Shown piece after piece: positions 11,001 through 20,300 of a stretch of DNA of 64,000 nucleotides. A program made the position numbers and the translations under genes. The notes under the pieces were generated by a model. It made no database searches. It worked only from the letters and a program-made list of their open reading frames with translations, and was not told where the DNA came from. Source of the stretch: Maniola hyperantus (Eukaryota; Arthropoda; Insecta; Lepidoptera; Nymphalidae). Where the stretch lies: positions 16,452,720 through 16,516,719 of the forward strand of contig NC_048537.1 of assembly GCF_902806685.2 (NCBI RefSeq), written 5' to 3'. The first letter of the stretch is position 1. Every line of letters begins with the position of its first letter.

Positions 11001-12551
11001 TCCAGGTCTTAAACTATACCAATGTCAAAGTCAAAGTCAAAGTCAAATGATTTATTCAAAATAGGTAATAAATTAGTTTTATTGATTGTCTGGTATAGTG
11101 TTAGATTTGTAAGATAATATAGTGGTGATAATTATAACGCAAACTTAAAACTAAAGCTACGAGGGTTCCAAACGCGCCCAGGTCTGAGAAGAGCCCACAA
11201 CAAACTCAGCCGGGTATTCTTTTTATTATCACCACTTTACAAAATTATTGAAACTTATTAGAACTATCACAAAGTCGTTAAGCAACTCATTCCCAAGCTT
11301 GCTTATCATTTAAATAATCCTTTACATTGTAATAGGATTTTTCAATTAGTTTACGTTTTATGAAAACTTTGAACTTGTTGAGAGACATCTCCAATATGTC
11401 TTCTGGAAGCTTATTATAGAAACGTATGGAATTACGAGCAAATGAATTGCTAACTTTACTGAGCCTAGAGGCGGGAATTACAAGTTTATTTTTATTTCTA
11501 GTATTTATATTATGACAGTCACTTTTTTTTTTTAATTTATTTATGTTTTTATGTATGTACAGTAAATTTTCAAAAATATATTGATTATGCACTGTCATAA
11601 TTTTAACTTCCCTAAATTTAGTTCTCAGCGACTCTCGTGGCCCCATACTGTATATGGCTCGAACAGCCCTTTTCTGCAGCACAAAAATAGAATTAATATC
11701 AGCAGCATTACCCCATAATAATATACCATATGACATAATGCTGTGAAAGTAACTAAAATATACTAGTCTCGCAGTTTCTATGTCTGTCAACTGGCGAATC
11801 TTTTTTACCGCATATGCGGCAGAACTAAGTCTGTTCGATAAGTTATTTATATGAGAGCCCCATTGAAGTTTTGCATCTAACGTTATTCCAAGAAAAATAG
11901 CGGTATCCACTAAATCTAATTCCTCATTATTAAATTGCACAGTGGTTTTCACCTGCTTAACATTTGGTAAAGTGAATTTAATACACTTTGTCTTTTTTCC
12001 CGTTGAGAAGCAGGTTATTAGCTTCGAACCACTGTACTAACTTGGTGAGAGAATTGTTTACTTCATCAAAAGTTGTTAAGTATCGATTGATCTTAAATAA
12101 AAGTGATGTATCATCAGCAAACAAGACTATCCCGTAATTGTCCTTAGCGAGGTAAGGAAGGTCATTAATGTAAATAAGGAACAGAAAAGGTCCTAAGATG
12201 GAACCTTGTGGCACCCCCATTTTTACAACGGATCCGGGAGATCGCTTTCCATTCCATTCCATCCAATGCAAAAAATCACGTCAATCCGTTGCTCTGTTGC
12301 GACGTGATTGAAGGACAAACCAACGAACAAACAAACTTTCACATTTATAATAGGGGTAGTGATTGATACCAGCATTACACATTGTTTTCTTTCAACAGCA
12401 TTACAACACCAAGAATCCATTTGACTTCATGAATCTCATCTCCCTGGAAGGCAAGACCAACTTTTTCGAGAAGAAAGTCGGAGAATACCAGAAGTGGGGA
12501 GTCATGTCCAACCCTAATGACAATGTGTTCACATTGGACGCAGAGTTTTAG
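8071..12551 (+). CDS. RnrS: ribonucleoside-diphosphate reductase small subunit (R2)
   Basis: Supplies the diiron-tyrosyl radical used by ribonucleotide reductase to make dNTPs. Six exons join in phase: 8071-8130, 8209-8445, 8925-9160, 9628-9856, 10381-10599, 12399-12551, giving 377 aa (human RRM2 is 389). Expected metal ligands are all visible: D96 (TVEEVD), E157 and H160 (MENVH), then E in AAVEGIFF, E in SNELISRDE, and H in GLHTDF. The radical tyrosine is Y164 in HSEMY. A KEN box lies at residues 7-9, matching the APC/C degron position near the N-terminus of vertebrate R2. The C-terminus FTLDAEF matches the peptide that docks on the large subunit. Intron 5 holds two repeats and a LINE. It is divergent from csn2, with E2F-like sites upstream. 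Confidence 0.98.
8446..9627. other. RnrS introns 2 and 3, nothing recognisable
   Basis: Apart from exon 8925-9160 these introns (479 and 467 bp) are AT-rich single-copy-looking sequence. I see no repeat family or RNA gene in them. Confidence 0.5.
10137..10347 (-). mobile_element. Helitron-like element in RnrS intron 4
   Basis: CTAG ctgatgcccgcgactt to ttataatattagtatgga, flanked A/T as expected. It ends 33 bp before exon 5, leaving the acceptor pyrimidine tract outside the element. Confidence 0.75.
10765..10817. repeat. perfect 25-bp hairpin
   Basis: Two perfectly complementary 25-nt arms (10765-10789 and 10793-10817) around the loop TAA. It lies in RnrS intron 5, 165 bp after exon 5. Confidence 0.9.
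10896..12361 (-). mobile_element. Helitron-like element split by a LINE
   Basis: The left part, 10896-11024, runs from CTAG ttgatgcccgcgacttc to aaactatacc; the right part resumes at 12263 with aatgcaaaaaatcacgtca and ends gggtagtga. In intact copies these two parts are adjacent (tatacccatgcaaaaaatc). The LINE at 11025-12262 is therefore a later insertion. Confidence 0.8.
11025..12262 (-). mobile_element. 5'-truncated jockey/CR1-type non-LTR retrotransposon
   Basis: The minus strand encodes reverse transcriptase: GVPQGSILGPFLFLIYINDL, then FADDTSLLFK (the catalytic ADD box), then a 221-aa C-terminal part with GITLDAKLQWGSHINNL and SYGILLWGNA, ending at 11287. Two frames are needed, with a break near 11960-11980, so it is probably dead. 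The 3' end has a short (tttgac)n tail and CCAATG flanks both sides. It sits in RnrS intron 5. Confidence 0.85.
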
Positions 12552-12574
12552 CTTTACCACTTGTTGTATATAAA

Positions 12575-12742
12575 TATAAGTCCCGCTAATTGCTAATGCG
12601 CGTGGCCGCCATTTTAGTGACGTCAGCACTAGACTGAAGTTCCGAGCTTATGGTATATTTTTCGGATGATATCAAAGGACGTCGTTTCGATGTTAATGAG
12701 ACATGGTTCCAGCGCAGTAGCAATTTGCGGGACTTATATTTT
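12575..12742. mobile_element. MITE with AAGTCCCGC termini, in RnrS 3' UTR
   Basis: Starts aagtcccgctaattgct and ends agcaatttgcgggactt, i.e. terminal inverted repeats. The interior has gtgacgtcagcactagactg. Copies are at 26249-26412 and 54285-54448. It begins 24 bp after the RnrS stop codon, so it is probably transcribed with RnrS. Confidence 0.8.
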
Positions 12743-13400
12743 TGTCCTGAGTCTGACAGTATTAGAAATTAGAATATTTTTATTTGGTAATTTTGGTAAT
12801 GATTCTGACTTATTTTAATGTGCATTTTTTTAATGATACCAGTGGATTTGGTATAATTGTATGTTGTGAATGTAGATGACATTTTAAAATTTTCCTATAA
12901 ATAACTAATAATTATGTTCATTGACCACAAACTAATTTGTTTCTGAAAATTATTTATATAGAATTTCAAATTCTACTTTATTATTAAAGGTGCATTTAGT
13001 TAGATAAAGTTCATGACGGTATGACAGCATTACGTAATTATGCATAAGATAAGTTTATATTAAGCTAATATAATATAATATAATATTAATGAATATGTAA
13101 TGTAAGTAAAATTTCTAGTTAAGATTAATTATTCTGCAATAATAATTATTGTTAGTATATTTTCGAATCAAATGCGAAAATTTATAGGTAATGATGGTTT
13201 CAATTTGAATCTTTGTGATATTATTATAAATGTAATTTTGGTAATATATATTCGATAATATACTTTATTTGCACCAATATTGGTTTGTTTTTGACACTTC
13301 TGAATTCCCATTGTTATTCATCGTTCATCAAATCACCATCATTAGTTGTGTTGTGGTAGGATATGAAATGAAGATAATATGATAAATATACTTAGATACA
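12743..13400. other. AT-rich RnrS downstream region
   Basis: Very AT-rich, with runs like taatataatataatat near 13065-13085. No gene or repeat recognised. It probably includes the RnrS transcript end, but I could not fix a poly(A) signal. Confidence 0.4.
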
Positions 13401-13575
13401 GTACGCGGCCGGAAGTAATGTACATCGACCTTTAGAAGGAAATAGCAGATTTGCAGAGCGCTGTCCTTGTCGAGACCGAACGTCCTATAGGTGTGAGTGA
13501 CAGAGACAACGCTCTACAAAGCCGAAATGTCATTCTAAAGGCCGTTGTACATTACTTTCGGCCGCGTACTGTACC
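13401..13575. mobile_element. palindromic MITE (GTACGCGGCCG termini)
   Basis: agtacgcggccggaagtaat at the left mirrors attactttcggccgcgtact at the right, and internal arms continue (gcagagcgctgtccttgtcg / gagacaacgctctac). Relatives: 21949-22133, 36478-36590, 47468-47590. Confidence 0.75.
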
Positions 13576-14363
13576 TAATTGAAAGTTTTCATGGAAAAAA
13601 AGAACTACTTTTCAACAAAAAGCTCATAATATTTTACGATTAAAGTTTAGTCATCGGTTCTAGTGTTTATAGCAATCGTTCAGTCTTCAACAGTTGGGAT
13701 TTCATCCGACAGCCTCGCTATAACCATCGTCGAAGACAATGGTGTTTTAACTGTATGAGATTTCCTTGTATAGCCTATGGGTACAGGTACAGAAGTATAT
13801 AACAGCTTACATTCGTTAGTTTTAGATGTTATACCCGCGGATACCGAAAAAGCTTCTGAAGCCATGGAGCACAAATTAGGCGCAGGCCACATTGGGAGCG
13901 AAACGAACTTTGTATTCTGTGGTTTCGTTTCACTTAGCTCCCAGTGTACAGTGTAGTCGCCGCACACCGGAACTAACAAGGTCATTGACCTGTACACGGA
14001 TCAACGACCTAACCTGCTGCTAGCAAGGTAATTGATGTCTTTTTCTTCTAGTGCCATCCCTACCGGAGGTTGGCAATCAATCAGCACAACATACAAAACA
14101 ATAGGGTCTTGGATCTTGGAATAAAATGAAGTGATTTTTTCGTATAGCGGTAGTTATGGGGCTAGAATTAATTATTAAAGAGAATAATTTAAAAAAAAAA
14201 ACATGTTTTTTATTCATTTTCTACCGCTATACAAAAAGTCACGTCATTTTATTACTACAGTCCAAGATCCTGTTGGGAGATTTTCAAATGAAACAAATGC
14301 TCATTAAATCACATAATTATTTATTTATATTACTAAAAATAATTATTACAAGTGAGTTGTGCA
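13576..14363. other. Rpn2 3' UTR and RnrS/Rpn2 intergenic stretch
   Basis: Rpn2 ends at 14364 (minus). A TTTATT run near 14321-14328 gives AATAAA on minus, a plausible poly(A) signal about 35 bp past the stop. A 105-codon open frame at 13680-13997 (minus) matches no family I know. Confidence 0.4.
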
Positions 14364-17300
14364 TCAGCGCACTGTTTTCTGCGTGGCGAGGCGGCGCAGC
14401 AGGCGGTGGCCGGAGAGGAAGGTGAGCGCGGCGGCGGGCAGCAGGTACCGCAGCGTGTCGAACATGGACAGCTGCAGCCACAGCAGCGCGTACAGCGACA
14501 GCGAACCTGGCACAAGTTGTTATACTTTTTTTTTTTTTTTTAAAAGAATATTGGCCATTTTTTAAATGACTAATATTCCCCTTTCCTCTCCAATTAAGCG
14601 TCAAGCTTGTGCTAAGAGTAGGTACGACAATAGTGCAACGGGCGGGGTTTGAACCGTCGACCTTTCGGTTTTCAGTCCACTCCTATACCGGTTGAGCTAT
14701 TGAGGCTCGAACTTAACCCTCCACTTCATTTTTTTAAATATTAAGATACTAGTTAGCCCTTGACTGCAATCTCACCTGGTGGTAAGTGAATGCAATCGAA
14801 GATGGATGCTGGTTAACCTGGATGGGGTATGGCAGTTATTATTAAACCCATACCCCTTTGGTTTCCACACGGCATCGTACCGGAACGCTACATCGCTCGG
14901 CGGCACGGCTTTGCCGGCAGGGTGGTAAATAGCCACGGCCGAAGCCTCCCACCAGACAAAGATAGATTAATTACTAGATGATGCCTGCGACTTCGTGTGG
15001 ATATCTCAGAAACCGTCGGCAGATAGAATATGATCTGGAGCCATGCTCGCCTCACAGCGTTACAAAATCTCATTCGCGCCGCGTCGCAATCATAGGCTCT
15101 TTGAAAAAGGTACCTGCATGGGTCATTATGTCAGTTTATATTTGTGTTACCTCCGAGCCCCGCGTGGAACAGCAGCGCGCTGGGCGAGAACGGGAACAGC
15201 GAGAAGTTGAGTCCGAGGCGCGCCCACAGGATCAGCAGCAGCAGCAGCGGCGCGGCGCACGCGCACGCGAACACGTCGGACACGAGGCGCGGCGGCCGCG
15301 CTTCCGCCTCGCGGAACGTGTGCGACACTTCGGGCAGCGGGCCGCGGTACGCGCTGCCCACTGGAGCCGACTTCACTGATTCTCCTGATCAAATATAATC
15401 AATACTTATAATAAAACTGTAACAGGTCAAATTCTGTACATTCAAGATATTTTGAAAATTTTTTTTCGAGGGCACTCTATAATCGATACTGAACCCAAAA
15501 CTGTAATTTTTTTCATTTTTGTCTGTCTGTCTGTCTGTATCACGGCCGCGCATCACGCTGAAACTACTGAATGGATTCCAATGAAACTTGGTACGATTTG
15601 AGGTCATACTATGAGGAAGAATATAGGATACTTTTTATCCCGAAATTCAGCATGGTTCCCGTAGGAGAGGGGACGAAAGTTAAAATGTATACTGAGTTGT
15701 AATTCATTAACGCGTAGTCCGATTTCATTCATTCTTTTTTTGTTAGAAAGGGGATATTTTAAAGATTGTTCCGTAAATATTTCAAGGTCATCGGTTTTTA
15801 ACCGACTGTCAAAAAGGAGGTGGTTCTTTTTTCTACATCGATTTTTTCGAGGTTTCTGGACCGATTTGCAATTTTTTTTTTAAATCAACAAAAAAAGTTT
15901 ACGTCGTGGTCACATAAAAAATTCTGGATTCAACTCCTTAATCCTGATGCTGCAGGGTTACTGCCCGCCTGGGTTATCAAGATTCAGGAAGTGTTCATAG
16001 TGAATTCATATTGTAGGTACCAAGCAACGACAACAATCCCGAAAAATCAAAGAGTTCCCGCGTGATTTTAAAAAACGTAAATCCACGCGGACGAAGTCGC
16101 AGGAATCAGCTAGTCTAAATATATAAAAGGAAAAGGTGACTGACAAACTGACTGACTGACTGATCTATCAACGCACAGCTCAAACTACTGGACGGATCGG
16201 GCTGAAATTTTTTTTTGGTGATGTAACCACCATTAACGTTTACCGGAATTTCCCCTTATGTATGCTATAAGACCTACCTACCTGCCAAATTTCATGGTCA
16301 ACGAGAAGTTTCTTGACAGACAGACAACAGTTCCGTTTTTCCTTTTGAGGTATGGAACCCTAAAAATTAGATAAAAAGTGTTGTATATGTGTGCATATGT
16401 TGTACATGTGTGCAATGGTGTCTCATCGTTACGTCTCTTATTTTATTAAAGCAGGGTGACTATAGCTACCGTGTGTGTTTAGTTTAGTTTAATTTAATAT
16501 TCTTTATTGTACACCAAAAAGAAAATACACAAAAAGAAACATGTGTGTCACTAGTGTTTCCCCGATGCAACAAAAAGATTAGGAATGTTAGGATAAAAGC
16601 CTATTGGGCAGTGATGGCGCCAGCTGTACTAACCGAGTGCATTGGCGTCCTTCCCAAAGTGCAACGCTAGATCGGCGAGGTGCCAGGAGACGGGCGCGGC
16701 GACCGCGTTGTCGCCCAGCAGCAGCGTCACCGAGTACACGCCGTTCACGTTGCTCAGGTGCTTCGAGATCGCGCCCACGTTCTGTTCAACAGAGTTCAAA
16801 CACATGTACTTATACCTTTAACAATAAACATTTAAATGAAATATTATACCCTTATTATAAACTAGCTGAACCGGCGAACTTCGTACCTAATCTAGCAGTC
16901 GATTCTTTTTCATTGAATTTTTTAAATTTTTCTCTCCGTAAGAACCATCCTCGTACTTCAAGGAATATTATTAAAAAAAAGAATTAGCGAAATCGGTTCA
17001 GCTGTTCTCCTCGAGATTTGCGATGAGCAACATATTCAGCGATTCATTTTTTATATAATATATTAGATGTGAAAGTGTTTGTTGGTTGGTTTGTCCTTCA
17101 ATCACGTCGCAACGGTGCAACGGATTGATGTGATTTTTTGCATTGGTATAGTTAAAGACCTGGATAGTGACATAGGCTACTTTTCCCAGAAAACCTAACA
17201 GTTTCCACTGGATTTTTAAAACCTAAATCCACGCGGACGAAGTCGCGAGCATCAACTAGTAGTTTATCTCACCAAGTCGACTTTGTAGGTCTTGGAGTTA

Positions 17301-20300
17301 TCGGGCTCGGCTACATAGATGGCCTCCTCCTCCTGTGCGGCGAGCGGCGCCACGCGCACGAACGCCTGCTGCACCAGCACCGCCTTGTTGAATTTATCGC
17401 GCACACTGAATTTCAGGCTCACTCTACGGAAAAAATACATTTCAATTATAGTATGTGACAGGACAAGATGAGGCAGGGAGACGCCCCGCACACCCACACG
17501 TCACCCGCACTGGGTTGGCGCGGAGGCTGTGCGGGTGTGCGGGGCGTCTCTTTTCTGATTGCCATGTCGACCTGTCGGGTACTATACATACCCAGGAGAA
17601 CCCTGATTTTCCAGGATTAAAAGTATTCTATGTTATCATACTATATTTTCTTATCTCTGTACTTGTTACAAAGATGATATCCGCAACTTCGTAAGTGTAT
17701 TTAAGTTTTAAAAATCCCCTGGGAACCCTCCGATTGTCTCTATTGTAAGCTATCTCAGTACCAAATTGCGTCAAGTTAAGCGCATAGGCGAGAAAAGCTA
17801 GAAGACGGACAGACACACTTTCGCATTTATATTAATAAAGTATGGATTACAGTTTAATTTCATACTTCCTCACACTATATCACAACTAATTAATTAATTT
17901 TGCAGACATTGTTATCAATTTATACATATTTACATAGCTACAATATAAAAGAAACTTACTTCTGCAAATGATCGGCCTGCAGTTTCTCAGCCAACTTGTT
18001 GGGGAACATCACAGTAGTCAGCCTGGGGCTGGTGGTACCGTCCACGTCGCCCACACCTATCTCCACACTCGACACCACTATTTCACCCAACACCGCCACA
18101 TTAAAGTTGGCAGACTTGGCGCCCGCACTCAAAGATATCTTGTACAAGCCATGTTGAGCCTTAATCTTGCTCAGATTAAGGACGAAAGTCGTTTGCTCGT
18201 TCGGCTTCTGCGTTAAGGGTTGTTTGGACAACACGACCACGTCGTCAGCTAAACGTGTCCCAGATTGGGCTACAACTTCTTCAGGTTTGAGGTTGGGGAC
18301 TGGTCTCCCGACCAGGTCGGTGACTGAGAACTCGATGGTGTCTGATTCGGATGTGATGTATTTCTTGTCTTTGAATACTATGCTGATTGGTGTTGGCTGT
18401 GGACAAATATGTTAACTAAAAATTATATGTTGATTTATGAACTTATGCATTAATGTTGAGTTTTGAAGGGAGGGAGTTTTTAACAGACCAGGGCGCAGCT
18501 GGCACCCTTGGTAAAAAGAGTACTGCTATATTTGAACTATAAGAACAAATTTGAAGTTCAATTTTCGTAATATTTTACTTGGTTAAAAAAAAAAAAACAG
18601 TAAAAATGTGAAGGAAAGGAAAGCTGTGAATGAATTTAGAAAGTGGCGAAAGAAAGAAGACAGTTGTGAAAGAAGGTGAAAAAGTTCTTAAAGATAATAA
18701 AGTTGTGAAGAAAGAAAAGTTGTGAAAAAATGCAAGGTTTTTTTTTTATTTTTTATTTTATTCAGATACAAGTTAGTTAGTGATGATGCAGTCTAAGATG
18801 ATAGCGGGCTAACCTGGAAGGGGTATGGCAGTTTTTATTAAACCCATACCCCTTTGGTTTCTACACGGCATCGTACCGGAACGCTAAATCGCTTGGCGGC
18901 ACGGCTTTGCCGGTAGGGTGGTAACTAGCCACGGCCGAAGCCTCCCACCAGACATAAGGTAGTGGGAAAAAAGAGACAGTTATGAAAGAAGGTGAGAAAG
19001 TTTGTAAAGAAAGGAAAGAAAAATACCTGTTCATCTGCGAGATGCAAAGCGGCCTCCAGCAGTAGCGCGGCGCCGCGTGGTGACGTCACAGAGCGACGCG
19101 AGAGCAAGTACGCGGCGAACTTGTAGCGCTGCTCCTCCGTCAGCGGCGACGGCTTCTTCAGGTGCTTGTATGTTCTATGCAAAACAACAAATTGTGGCTA
19201 ATTGGGTATTTGACTCCAAATTTTTTATTACTTTATTATTAACTAGGATAAAAATAATGACGTAAATTGAAAAAACTAATTAAATCGATGAAATAACAAA
19301 AAGTTGTAAGCATTTATATATTTCTGATTAGACAGAGATAGCGATAAAGCATTTTGACGTCACACCTTAGTAATGCCATAGTAGCTTCGTGCGGTTTCAT
19401 ACAAATTTTCGTTTTGCGAGAAAGGGATAGAATAAGACCCTCCCACTCCAAAATTAAAATGCCTGTAGCTTTGTAAATATTTGTTGGATTTTAATATTTT
19501 TTTTCAATTTTTTATCCTAGTTTGTAATAAAGTAATAATATTTATCCAATTCAAAAGTAGGAAAATACCCAATTGTGGCTAATTCTGTTCTCTACACTAA
19601 ACTACTCAAAGGTCTAAATCTAGTGCTATCCTTTTCCACTGGGAGCATTACGATCAATTACTTATATACACAGCATAATATTGAATGATATTGAATCTTC
19701 GAAATGAGCAACCGCCGAGTTTCTTGCCGTTTCTTCTCGGCAGGAAAGGTATTCCAAACCAGTGGTAGGTGAATTTGACGATTCAAAAGTACTTGTAAAG
19801 TTTAGAACAATATTTTTATTGTAATCACTGAGTAGCAAAATGAGAGTTCACCTGAGGATGGTGGACAGCACAAAGGAGGTGACGGGCAGGCCTCCGTCGA
19901 AGTGCAGCACCTTGGAGTCCGTCTCGTCCGCCGCCAGCAGCGCGCTCTCGGCGTGCGCGGCCGTCCACGCGCCGCACCCCATGTGCTCGCACATCGCGAA
20001 CACGTAGCCGTAACTGTCACAATGAATGAATGAATGAATGATTGAAGATTTATTTATTCAATAAAATGCAGGTACAATAGGTTGAAACAATGTCTGATGA
20101 GCTTTTTACCATTGTAACTGGTGTTTGAATATTACCTTAAATTAAAAAACATAAAAATAAGTAGGAATTAAAATATTAGACTTCAATATATTGCATTACT
20201 CAAACATACACTGGTATTGATTCTGATCACAACTAAATGTTTAAGTATTCATTTTGCTTAGCAATGTAATAAGAAAAGGACAGACAAATTTAATTTTATA

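Noticed and set aside
13680..13997. 105-codon open frame on minus between RnrS and Rpn2
   Set aside because: No recognisable domain, and I see no convincing promoter or splice context. Kept as unassigned intergenic sequence; a homology search would be decisive.
14317..15398. Arg/Ala/Ser-rich open frames on both strands (e.g. 14333-14604, 14978-15398)
   Set aside because: They overlap the GC-rich last two Rpn2 exons in other frames; composition is a by-product of GC-rich codons.
16604..16987. 127-codon plus-strand open frame
   Set aside because: Antisense to Rpn2 exon 16634-16781 and then runs through a Helitron-like element.
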